Shown one piece after another: positions 38,173-50,145 of a stretch of DNA of 64,000 nucleotides (position 1 is its first letter; each line of letters opens with the position of its first letter). The notes under the pieces were generated by a model. That model was not told where the DNA came from and made no database searches. It saw only the letters and a list, made by a program, of their open reading frames with translations. A program made the translations under genes and the position numbers. This DNA comes from Neospora caninum Liverpool (lineage: Eukaryota > Apicomplexa > Conoidasida > Eucoccidiorida > Sarcocystidae). Location of the stretch: contig NC_018392.1 of the NCBI RefSeq assembly GCF_000208865.1, positions 2,376,793 to 2,440,792 of the forward strand, given 5' to 3'.

Positions 38173-41100
38173 TTTCGTCAACGTGACCTTTACACCGTGT
38201 AGCTGGAGAGGTGCTGCGTAGTTGAAAATCCTGTTCCATTCGGATCTCTCAGAAGCTACCTTATTGCGGGGTTCATTTGCCTCCACCGAAGCTTCCACTA
38301 TCCCCGTCAGGTGGTAGAGTTGGAAGCCAATCTTTCAACATGCGGAGGGTGCTCTGTTCGGTGGAAAGCAGAGGTGCGCCTTAAATGGAAACCAAGACAA
38401 CGAAGGCGGAGGTGCGAGTGCAAAAACGCGAGAGGGAAAACTGAGTACCATGCGGATGGCAGAACAGATGTGTGAGGCCGCCGATGGATGAAGCGGTGGA
38501 CCATGCAGTAGCAGGGTGTTCAGCGTTTGGCCAGGGCACTAGGTAGGATAAAATGTGCCCATACTCAGGGAATGCGGAGCACAGAGGCGCAAATGCTGGC
38601 TCGAAGTTGCGTGGGCAACCCTTTTCTCCCGCCATCCCCGAGACCAAGCTTGGAGGGTTCCTCAGGGTCCCTCGTAAAGGAGAGAAATCGGCACAGTTCC
38701 TCTCTTTGTGAGACGGGTACGCCAGGGCCTTCTTCTGTATGTTCAGGTATTTTCGCGGTGGATGAGGATGTGTAGGCGGACACCTAAGAACTGGAATGTT
38801 CTCTCGTCACCAGAGCTCCCGTTGTTATTGAGCCGGGTGGGGTGAAACGCATTGTGGCCCTACCCTTCGTCAAATGCTGGCCCCAGTGTTTGTGTCAGGT
38901 GCGTTCTGCACGAAGTTCGGCTTGGTTTTCCAACGGGAAGAGTTTAGCAACCATTCCTCCCCAAGATCATTCCCCACCTTTCTCATCAGACCCCTGCCGG
39001 GATAAGATCGGTAAAAATGCTGCCCAAATAACCCGGTCAAGCACGCAAAGTAAAGTGCAGTGCTTGGAAGCGCGCTCGAAGCTGTTTGCCGAACAGAAGC
39101 CCAAGCAGCAGTTTGATGGCGCACGCTTGCAGGCGGGACTCCAGAAGGGCTTTTCATGTAGCAAGGGAACGTGCTGTGGCCAGCAGTCAGAGTCCGTCGC
39201 TCTGATGGCCGTACTTCTCCGGTAACCGCGTTGGATTGTTCTGGCATGCACGTGTATCATATCTGGTGTGGGAACACTGACTGTATTTGTTGTAAGATTC
39301 AACTGTCTTCTGAGGCGACATCCCCGATGTCGCAGCCTCCGGCTGATACCATTCGGCAAGGCCATTAGGAGACGGTACGAATGGCCGGTACGAACCGGGA
39401 AAGGACGCTCCTTCCTCCGCTCAAGATCGCTTCCATTCACTATGCGAGCACAGGACGGGGCGTTTCTTGACCGAACACACTCCTTCGAGCACGCTTTTTA
39501 GGTCCCAAAAATGTAATGCAATGTGCTCGGTGCATTCTTTGTTTTCAGAACAAAAAGGACAAAGGAAAAGGTTTTGTATAATCTTCGGTTGTCCTCAGCG
39601 TTTCGTTGGAGGCTTTTCAGCAGTTGTGCCGTAGCCGAGGACAGTAATGAAAGCGCAGTTCAATGGTTGCCGGACAGGTCAGGCACATTTGGATTTGTAG
39701 CCTGGCCAATGAAAATGAGAGTAAAAGGAAACGGCAAAGTCATTTTCTCTCAGACTGTCTTGAAAGGCTCACCGGAGGCGTTCGATTATTCGAGCACTCT
39801 TTGGAATCGGATCCCTATTATCGTTGCACGTATCGTACCACATGCCGCCTGATTTTCATAGAAGTACGCAGAAAAGCACTCGCCCCTAATGCAGATAAAG
39901 GGGCAGAGTACGACACTACAATTCCACAACGAGTTATTAGCTTGCACCGAGAGAGCTGCTACGGCGCCTTAATTGGTGATTCTCTTAGGAGGGGATCAGC
40001 TATAAAGGGAGGATATATTGGGGAGCGAATTCTGGAGTGGTACCGTACACGGATAGCAAACGACGCTGATAGCGTGCAGCCGAGGAGCAGAGTTAGACCT
40101 GATCCACTCTGTCATTCCATCACCAGCGGCTGATGCACAGGTCGCTGTGCACACTGAAAGGTAAAAACGCTTCCGAGCTCACGAGGGCCATGCTCCGCGA
40201 ACGCGTAAAAATCGGCGTGGCTCGGCGCTGCCTCTCACCCGAGAATGGGCGCCTGCATATTGACTTCGAACTACAGTTGTGAGGTCGATGGGTAAGACGT
40301 TCTGGAAATACTAGATAATGTACGAAGGCATTGTGCGGATCGGCCTTGCTGTAAAGTCCCATCCGCAAAAAGGAGGCTGGTTCTCAATGAAGTGCCGAAA
40401 GTTGCACTCGGCCTTCTAGCCGTCCACCTGACCCAATCTTGTCTGTTAAGTTTTTCAAGCACTGTGCACAGGCCAGTAAAGCCATGGCCGTTACTCACTG
40501 GACACGGTTATCAATAACCGAAATTTGTATAAATCGTGCCCAGTTTTCCCCCGTTGTCACGTTTCCTGAAACTGCGAAAAATCGGGCAAAAGAAAGCAGG
40601 AGCGTCACAGGGGCGCATTATGTACCTCCCGGAAAAGCTGGTTGAGAATTCCGAGCTTTTTCCTAGGGTAGCGTGGTCTTGCTATTGCTTGAGGTCGGCA
40701 GCATCGTGTGTTCTATAACAGCATACCCAACGAGCAGGAAGCTAGTCAATAGGAACAACTCGCAATCTGTGACCCCGGTACACATCTACGACCGGGAAGA
40801 AAACCTGCCCCATCTGCAATGTTGTGATGCACGGATGGTTCTTCATGCATAGCACACGGCTGCCAGCAATTTGTTCTCGGTCGCTGCTTCAGTGTATAGT
40901 GCAGATGCATGAATCGTCGTGTCTACGCTTCTGCAAATAGACTTATATCTGTTCAGTCACTTCCCCTGGTGCACCCAAGACGCTGCGATATCTACAAAGA
41001 GCCCCCCGAATGGCACCTTTCAGGCCCCCGCACAGGCTTCTGAGGTTAACGTCTGATTCTTCTGCGAATTTGGCTTCCCAGCATCATGGTGTGCGTTCGA

Positions 41101-42927
41101 AACTACGTTACCTCTACAAGTGCCTTGTCGCCCACCTTCCAGGGACACTTCTCACTACAGATATCGCTGAGGAAGGGCGTTGCTGGCATCGGCCCCTGTG
41201 GTGTGGACTGCTTGCGGCATTAGCAGACTTCAGTCTCGGTCTGACAGTCATCTTACCCTGAGCCCGCGACGTTGTCACTTCTTCTCGGATTAAATGTCCA
41301 CTGGGGCCCGTGTGATTTCTCGCTGGGATTGTATGTCCCTGTCCATGGGCAAGCAAAGAATGGACTTATGTCCTGATGCATTCCAGGCCACGAACCTGAA
41401 CTTTTACCAACTACGTCTCGTCCATTTTCCAGTCGGCTTCTTAACCAAACACCCCGTACGTATTGAACTGAAAAAGGGAATCGTTCTGCTGTTAGAAATA
41501 CACGCACTGTATAGGAGTGCTTTCCTGGAAAGTCACAAAACAGCAGTCATGCTCTGGCAAGCGGACCACATCCGAAAAACAGAGAATAGGAACACCACAT
41601 CCTAGGGGAAAACACGTCGCCCACGAAGATGACTGTCCGTGTGGATGCGACGGAGGGTTTCCCTGCACACATTTGGAGTAAGAACAGGAACAGACAGAAA
41701 AGAAAAAGAACAAGCTAAGCTACTCTGAGCAAAAAACGCCTACCTGGACCTGGCGTTTTCCTAATCTCGGAAAGCGGGCTGCGCTGAGAGGTTCCGAAAC
41801 CCCATTTCGGCGAGTCCTCCGGGGCGCGAGGGTCGTAAGTGCACGGTCCTGTTGAAACGATAGCAGGTATATGGCTCTTCGCGAGGATACCAAAGAAATG
41901 GAAAAGCGACGGTCACCAGCCTAGCAGAGGCCGCTGCCAGGGACCTTAGTTTAACAAGAAAGCCTACTCAGCAAAACTCGCCAGAGATCCCCATTCTTGC
42001 CTCAACGCGTGAAACCAGGACAGAAGCCCGTCGAACAGTAAGACAACAGGAAGCTAAACCCGGCGACAGAACCATGGGCTGAGCTGCAGTGCTATGAGCA
42101 TATAGGCTCATTAATCAGCAGGCTGGCCTGAAGAACTTAAAACAGGAAAGAATGCCTAACCTCGTGAGGGCAAAGTTTCAGACGTGGCGTCAAAAAAGCT
42201 GGCTGATGCCGCGCCTCTAAATAGCATTGTCCCTGGACTGCTCGTGACTGAAAAGAGACGATTGTAGTCTCAAAGCCTTGTGGCGTACCAGGTGTGTCTT
42301 GTTTCGTGCCGAAAGAGTCTCTCTTCTCCGTTCCCAGTGAGTACCTGTTGTACAGGGGACATGGGGAATAGGTGCAAACCAACGTCGCCCATGAGGCGGC
42401 CTGTCTTACATATCCGCACGATTTCCAGTATCACAGCAGACAATCGGAGTTCAGTCATGCCGTAGGTGTCAGGTCTTGACTGAGCGATGACGGTAGCGCT
42501 CCCCTGGGGTGATATCAGTTGCTGGTCCCTAACACCCTAGTAGTTATATCGGGTCACTTGTGCCGGTCGTAATGGATTCAACTGAGAAGGTGGTACGTCG
42601 GCGTGATTGTCCTCACCCCTCATAATCCGTGTGTGCTAGCTGATACCGTTATTTGTTTTCTCACATGTGCGGCCCCAGATTTTGTTCGCAGCCTCTCAAT
42701 TCATTCCCACATTCCGTCCGCTTTCGCTCTCAAAACCTTTTGCGTATCTTCACGCTACGGACGTTCGGTTGTCAGTTTGCAGTCTTTCTACGGCGCCTGG
42801 TCCTTTAGAACTCTCAGTTAGTTGAAATACCGAAAGGGAGACCAGCTAGGGGCGTGGATACCTCTACCAGAAATGCTGTTTACTGACGACACTTCCCAGA
42901 AGGAGCATTTCACGGCAACCGTTCGTC
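38173..42927. other. Poorly resolved region, no confident gene
   Basis: This 4.7 kb has many short ORFs but no recognised domain. The best coding-like chain is 38572-38746 joined to 38816-39225 (+). It is phase-consistent, would give about 195 residues (MRSTEAQMLARSC ... ALMAVLLR) and has a 69-bp intron, short for this organism. An alternative tail through an acceptor near 39314 is also possible. From 39.5 to 42.9 kb I see nothing I can support. The 3' end should hold the UTR of the SHIPPO-repeat gene. Confidence 0.3.
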
Positions 42928-45900
42928 TTACTTCGCTCCTTCGCCTAAGCTGCTGGGAATGTTGTAGGCTCCAGGGGCTGGCCCGTCTCTTCTGGAGTAA
43001 AATCCTCGTTCGCCGCCGCCACCGAGGCTGGGGAAAGGCAGAGCGACTCCATGTCATCAACAAACTCGGCTGTGCCCAGAGTATATCGCAAAAGTGGTAT
43101 TTACCGGTGGTCTACTGATGTCGCTCTAGAATACTCGGAATCTCTGCTTGTCCATGCCATCGTGGTGATACTGTCATCTAAATGGTGTCAAGTTTTGAGT
43201 TGCGATTTAGTTTCGTCCGCTCATCCCTTTCTGGCCGCCTGTCGAGTCGTCAGCCGCGAGAGGCAGTTGACGGGCGTGTCCTAGGGATCCCTGAAATTCG
43301 GAGCGAGCGCCACCGGTTTGTCTCGATGCGTGTGTCGGTCCAGATTACTCTCGAACAACACGCGGAGCCGCAAGGAAGCAGACGATGCGTCGGGGAAAAC
43401 GTTTTCCTTTCAGACAAACAACGTGCGCGGTTAATGGTTCAACCTTCCCGCGATATACGGGAACTGTGAACCCAGGGGATTGTGCAGCCACTCTCGTTTT
43501 CCGCCGCACTGCCTCGGATGGTGCTCCATCTGTTGCTATTCGGCTCTTCATTTTGTCCGAACGAGTGATGGAAAGAGCGGGTATGCAGTGGGATAGGGTG
43601 TCCGTGGTGTGGGGCTACGTGTAGTGGCAGTCAGGGAAGACGCCGCTATTCCTATCAAGTCGAACAGTTGTTTGTGGACACGAACGAGAGCCGCCCAGGT
43701 ACAGAGCGGTCGAAGAGAAACACTTCTCAATCTGTCCAAATGTTCAGATATTGTCAGCTCGTACCTCCATGCAGGAGGACGCCTTCGAGGACTGCTTTCG
43801 GGATTGTATTGCCCAGGACCAGGCAAGCTCGTGGAGTAACTCTTTCCTCGGACTTGACTGCCGAACGTCCACTGCGGGCTCTTCGGACTCGCTATGTCTC
43901 CGATCATGTTGTATGCGCCCGGTCCCGGTGTCGTGCCCCCCGGTCTCGAGGCTGCCGTCTTCACGCCGAAGCTGGGACCAAGTGAACAAAGCGGAGACGT
44001 CCAGTATATCTGCAGATGTTTTCTACTGTTCATTAACCATGTGATCCATATAGTATAACGGGACATTAGACCGAGCCTGCGATAGATAAATGTATCTTGG
44101 GTAATTGTATATTAGTGGCTGGTCATTCCAGGCATGTTGCGTGCATCCTCTCTAGCAGAAGAGCCGCTCTCAGGGCCACTTTGTGAAGGTCGCTTTGTTC
44201 TTCATCCATGTGTACACACGGTGCAATTTTATCAGTGAATGGAATGGTCCACTTTCAAGCACCAGCAAATGTACAGGGCACCACTACCGTTCCACTGGCG
44301 GCAAGTGACGAACAGTTTCCGTCCATAAGGCGATGGGGCGCCCTCGGACTTCCGACGCTATCCAGCAGATCCGCAAAGATCTCTTGCTGGCAGATAGGAC
44401 GATCGCTAGGTGCTCGAAACGAACCTGTACTTCCCAGCATCTCTTTCGGGATAACGTGGGTTGTAGGCGCCGGGCCCCGGACTGTTGTCCTTTCTTTTTT
44501 GTTCGCCTCTGCTTCCCATCGAATACTGCGGCGACTCCTGAAGCCTGCTGGGCAGCGTGTACGTGCCGGGACCGGGTACATCAAGTTTCGACACGCCTCC
44601 CGCACGTGAGCGGCTTTGAGTTCCTATGCTGCAGCAATAGCAACTCGAGCACACAAAGCAGCGACTGTGCTTCTCGGAAAATCCGGAATTCGCCTGCGAG
44701 ATGTTTCGTGGCAAAAGCGGCGCCGTCATGCGTATGCAGTCCTAAGGAGCAAAGCGAGACTACACGAATTGACGGTCCTGTACAAGGAAACCCAGGCTAT
44801 AGCAAGGCCAAAAGGACCATCCCGGTGCCCCTATTCTTCGCGGAATCTCGCTTCGCCTGTTAACTCTAAATTTGCACAGTCAGAGGGACCAGTCACACGT
44901 GAAGACGAAGTGAGCTTGAGACAAACACTGCCCTCTTTGGCAGGTGAGCTAGCCGAAGCAGAGTTGTCTCTTTTCGATCTGTTGCCATGCCGGAAGAGAC
45001 TAGTCATCTGAGTGTGTTCTGTGGTGGGATACGTGCACCTCAATTCCCTTTCGATATAACCAAAACACACTGCACATTCGCTGAGGGGGCAGTTTTAATA
45101 ACCGGCTTGTTCTGCAGTTTCCTCATAGCCTCTGCAGCCATTGGCACATAGCTGTTTAGTATCGCAGTCGTTTTTGCAACAGAGGCTGCCCCTTAATGCG
45201 TTTCTACGCAGCAGGACAGCAAAGCAAGCATGTCCCTCCATTGCCATAAAGCATGGAACAGTGCAGAACTTGAGCGCGTTGTCATGCCGGTGATATCAGT
45301 TTGGTGTGTGACTATGTTTGCCGTTCGTGGTTTTTGCAAACACTGTACTGGCCCTGAAATCGGTCAAATTGGAGCTTCGTGGCCGCACTCCCCGATATGC
45401 TTGTGGTCCCTGCTGGCACACCCCAGTTGGGGAGCCTTGCCATCCTTATAGGCAGAGCAGTTTTATGTCGGAATCATGTGACACTTTTGCAGAAGAAGCT
45501 TACCCCCACTGAGGTGAAGAGTCGCCCAGATACCGAGGACTGTAGGCCCCCGGTCCTGGAGTATTGGGTGCGGAGAACGTTTTGCGTTGGCCAGTCCCCA
45601 GACCGTACGATGGGGATCCCGAGCTCTGTTTGGCGTCATACGCGCCAGGGCCTGGAGAGGAGTCGGCCTTCGTAGCCGCTCTACGGCCTGCCATGGACCA
45701 CTGCGGCGCAGCTCGTGCACTTTGCTTGGAAGGGTCGTAGGCGCCTGGCCCTGGGAAGGGCTGAGCACGTGACCGTCCTCGAACTTCGCTTCCAAAACTA
45801 CGGAGATAAAGCATAACCCGGGAGGTGAAGTGACAGCAGACGGCGGTTGAGCCCCTCTGTAACCGAACTTGGTTTGCCATACTATTTAGCAGTGGAGCAA

Positions 45901-46611
45901 CAGACGTCGTCCCACTGCAAGGCGGGCTGCGTCCTTCGTTCGGACGACGCGTACTCTCATTTGAGACCTCATGCCCTCCACGCGCACAGTATGTTTGAGT
46001 AGATGAGGATTTATTCTTGGTGGGTGTTCTCTGTTGATTGCGACCGCTCTCCCCAGTAGAGGGACGGCTGGAAGTGATCTGGATGTGATGCGTGTCAGCG
46101 CCCATCCATGCGGGCTAGCGGCACAACAGGGGACGGGTCTATCAGCGACTGTCTTGACGGGTTAGAGCTGGTGGGGATTCTGAGCTCCGACTAGACTCGG
46201 AGCATAACCTGTTCTCAGACGTTAACTAGGAACCCTGATAATTTTAGTCCTATGGAACTGAGTGAAAAGCCTAGCATGTGCCGCCAGATTTCTGATGGCA
46301 CCTCTCCACAACTTTCGAGATTCATCTTCCTCCCCTTGGTCAAATGAGGGTTCAGAAAAAATGGAAGGTCTCAGTTGCACGCTTGGCAATGTGTCTTGTC
46401 TTTTTCTGGACGTTTTTCGAAGCACACAAACGTGATTTGCTCACCCATAGCTTGGAGCCGCGGGACTCCCTGCCCGACCTCCGGTTTCATACGCTCCTGG
46501 ACCTGGCGTCGCCGTAGCTGAAACAGGGCGTGGACGGCCTCCAAAAGACCATTTTGGAGCCGACGGTACATTTGAGAGAGTGGTGAGGTAGTGATCGGCG
46601 ACCCTCTCCAT
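42928..46611 (-). CDS. Sperm-tail PG-rich (SHIPPO/ODF3-like) repeat protein
   Basis: Exons on the minus strand: 46445-46611, 45504-45797, 44425-44628, 43765-43971, 42928-43027. All joins keep phase, giving 323 residues. Nine PGPGxY-type repeats are visible in order: TPGPGAYETG, FPGPGAYDPS, SPGPGAYDAK, TPGPGAYSPR, VPGPGTYTLP, SPGPGAYNPR, TPGPGAYNMI, LPGPGQYNPE and PAPGAYNIPS. Between them sit the usual linkers (PKWSFGGR, PQWSMAGR, PSYGFGS, PQYSMGSR, PQWTFGS, PAWSLGGG). Introns fall at the same place in the repeat, in phase 2, so exons are repeat modules. Such proteins decorate axonemal or cortical microtubules; in apicomplexans relatives are found on the microtubule cytoskeleton (family knowledge). 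The start at 46611 (MERVADHYLTTLS) has a good context. A head-to-head partner with a CCDC81-type HU domain starts 2.1 kb away. Confidence 0.9.
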
Positions 46612-48694
46612 GGTCGGATGCAGGTTTGAAAAGTGCGGTTGACAAATAATCTACCAAAGAAGAGGATGAGATTCCCTACAGCCCGCCAAAGAGGAACCTC
46701 TCGCCCAGAGTTTCTCGAGAAAATGGTGTGCTCTTAATCGTCCTGTTAGGAACCTGGATCTTTCTCGACGCCGGCCACAAGGACTGCTTTCGAAATGTAG
46801 CTGTCCTCCTGGTACACGGTTGATCGGTTATGATGATCTGCTACCCCAGAACCGTAACATCTCGCGCCACAGTTCCTGACAAAAGCGGATGCAAGGTTAA
46901 ACATCCGGCCAAGTGCTCACACATGTTAGACCAACCACTAGCCGTACCAAAACGACGCCTATGTTAGACGCAGGCTTGAGAAAGTGTCGTGCAGCACGCA
47001 CAGTTTGGAAATGTTTGCGTACGAGAACAGTGGGGCGTGATTTTTTCTTCAGAAGCATCTGTTCGAATAACAGGGAACCAAGAATGCGCGGCCTGTTGAC
47101 TTTTAATCGGGATTATGATACACCGATACTGCAGGAAATGAAGACGTGTAAAAAACTTGAAAGAGAAGCGTATCCGTGGAGTCGGTTCCTTCATAGGCGT
47201 CTATTCCTATCCCATAACGATGCCACACCAACCTTTACAATTCGGGTTTTACTTTGCGTCGATTGCTGTCTCGTTCCGTTATCAGCAGCTCGTGCCAGCG
47301 GTTTTGCGTGATGCCATGACCTCGACTGAACTGCGGTTCCTGCTTCTTGGGCATCGGCGGCCACACGTGACCTTAAATGTGTTTTCCGTGGCCACTCTAA
47401 ATCGTTTACAAGCAGTCGTTTGTTGGTGCCCCTTAACGTTAGAATCAGAAGCACGCCGGGATACAACACAGATGCTGGTAAGGAATCAGACGGGAACTTT
47501 CGGAATTCGTGAACACGGTGAGCGGACTTTCCGCTTCGTCGACGTTTTATCGAGGAAAAGGTTTCTCCGTGATCTCGTGCTTCCCACCATGTGTAGGCTC
47601 ATATCTCAAGCATCGTTGACCAAATGATGGAAACGGGGCCCCCTACGCTTCCAGCCCCATTCTCACAAAGAAGCGCCGGTGCATGTGCCCAACATCGACA
47701 CGATACCCGTCGTCAACAATCGTCGATACCGGCATTCCACTCACGTTTTCGACAAAAACAAGCACCTGTCTCCCTGTGCATGCATACAACGAATTCCGGA
47801 GATTGGTGGTTTCTAATCTGCTGACTGTCTACGAGCGTAGCAAAAGGCAAATGCGGGAGTTCGCCTCTCAGAATCCACTTTTTTGCCATCCGAAATTACC
47901 GGACCGCCACCGAATCTTTCACGTTGTTTTGCGATACAACGAGGAACATAATAGTTCTTTTTCAAATTCCCGAAGCAAAATTGGGGGTGTATGGAGCTGT
48001 TTTCTTGACAATAGCAAGCACTTCCTTGGTTAGCCATGCCACCCGTCCAAGGTACGGTCGCACGGCAGAGCCATACGCAGCAGTTGAAGGCATTCTCTTT
48101 CACACACGAAGCGACAGTGTCGGTATTGTACAATAGCTTCCCGAGTCCGTTGCGAATTCCAGGTTTCAAAAGTACCCCCAGGATGACTCAGCAGGAGAAA
48201 TGTGGGGCGTGTGACCGTTTGGCAAGTTGTCCATCCGTTCTTTGATCGAAGCAGCGTCCGTGTGCACAACTCGTCTGTTGGGAATTCGAGTCGTTGAAAA
48301 GCCTGAGGGTATATTGAGCGGTCAGGACTGTCGTGTATCACCAGGAACAGCATATGAAGGCAATGCAGGTGACAAATTACGGAAAGCGGGCGTTTCTTGT
48401 GCAGTGTTCGAATGGCAGACCCATCAAGGTCATTTCTCGATTCTGCCACTATTGTTCACGCCAAGACTGTATAAAGCTTCATTTAGGATGGTGTAAAACT
48501 TATCGCGAATGCCTGGCAGCTAATAGGCATTCATCAAAGATACAGGTACCTACCAAGTGTACATGTGGCTGGCGCAACAAAACAGGATATGCCTGGTTCC
48601 TTGACCCGTGCAAACGAAAGGGCCTGCGCGACTGCCGCATCCAGCATGTCCGGTGTGAGACTACCACACTTCGAATCTTTGTCACTCTGCGTGC
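46612..48694. promoter_or_regulatory. Shared spacer of the SHIPPO-repeat and CCDC81-like genes
   Basis: The two genes are transcribed away from this 2.1 kb, so it should hold both promoters and 5' UTRs. Open frames at 47157-47627 (+) and 48333-48698 (+) have no recognised domain; the second is Cys-rich and runs up to the start of the next gene, probably in its 5' UTR. No TATA-like element or RNA gene was recognised. Confidence 0.45.
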
Positions 48695-50110
48695 ATGATG
48701 CGTTCGTTCAGTCAGGGGGTTGGTGGAGCACGTGCTCCGCCTTCCATTGCAGTACCCAGGACCACACCAGGAGTCGCAAGGTAAGCTTCTGTCATCTGGC
48801 TGAATATCAGTGATGCGGGGAAGAATCATGTTCTGTTTTATCATTGTATGAACCCTTGCTTACCTGTGAGCACTATACATAAACGTGTACCAGAACAGTC
48901 CACCTCAGCGTGAAAACAGCTACTTATTTTCCGGTGCCTCACCAATCCGGAAAAAAAAGGCCGTTCGGTCAAAACCCGATTCTGAAGATATGCACGGTCT
49001 GTAGCGAGCCACGAAAAATGGAACAGTGGTGTAGCCTGTAACCTGCACGGTCGATTGACTCCGTGGATGCGCTTCAGGACGAGTTACTGAGGAACTTGCA
49101 CCAACAGATCCAACTCGCCAACTTCTGCTGATCTGGGACGCCATGTGTGACTTCCTGTCAGAGAAGCTGCAACAGGGAAAGGGTGTCACAATAAAAGACT
49201 TCGGTGAGGTGCATTCTCACGGATTGTGGGCGTCGCGGTCTGAGACGAGCACAGACGTCCCTTTTTACCTTGAGAGCTTACGTGACAGCCTAGCTCCCGC
49301 GGGAGGGACCCTGCACACTCGCAAACCGGCTACAGAAGTTACCAGTACTTTACAGAGTCTTGCTTTCTGGACTTTCGGTTTAGGCTTCTCCTTACGCGCG
49401 AGAATTTGGGAGGACCCTTGTGTGGGACAGCACGAACCTTAGGGATACGGAGGAATGCAGGTTGCCGGCCGGGTAGAGAAGCTATTAAGCATTTCACGAG
49501 AGGAAGCTGAGGGACAGAGGAAAAGCCTTGCCGTGGTGGCATGAGGCAGGCTCTGCGATCCCATGCCGCTTCAGCGAAAGTTCTTTTCGGGATTCCACAC
49601 TTTCCATAATGAAGCAACTTTCTGCTTATAGTTCACAGGAGTTTGCGCAAGCGTAGGATGTCAACCTCGCGTTCGCAGGTTCTTTCCTTTTTGAGAGAAG
49701 AATCGAAGTTACACCGCCAAAGATACCTGAGCTGGGGCACGCGGCAGGAGAGAAGGAAGTGGTTATTCCGCGTTTCGTTGTAGCAGACACGCTTATGAAA
49801 GAACTGACCAGGCAACACCCGAAAGAAGACATTCGCAGGCAGCACATCTCAGGGTCGATCTACCAGACGAAGAGAATGACGTAAGGACCACCTTTTGACA
49901 GGACTATCGCGTTTGCGCTGCTGAGGAACACAGTTCCGTGTGGAGCAGGGATACACGTAGGTATCTGAGAGGAGCTTATTGGAGAACAACTTCCTCTGTT
50001 TATGGCTCGTATCCAGGTCGAAGACTCACAAGCAAAATGCTTGCCCGTTTCCAATTAGGCGCTCCGCTTCGGAAGCACTTCTGCTCGTGTGTGTGTTCCG
50101 TAATGTTCGC

Positions 50111-50145
<35 letters not shown>

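Noticed and set aside
39523..40133. Open frames of 109 and 156 codons
   Set aside because: They overlap in different frames, lack domains and lack consistent splice joins.
43340..43526. Possible extra exon of the SHIPPO-repeat gene (WSTIRGSAAEN)
   Set aside because: The acceptor fits in phase, but no phase-2 donor leads to the last exon. Direct splicing from 43765 to 43027 restores the repeat linker PAWSLGGG exactly.
48333..48698. 121-codon Cys-rich frame with a zinc-finger look (FCHYCSRQDC)
   Set aside because: Cys spacing does not match a known finger, and the frame runs into the proposed first exon of the CCDC81-like gene in a different frame. Probably 5' UTR.
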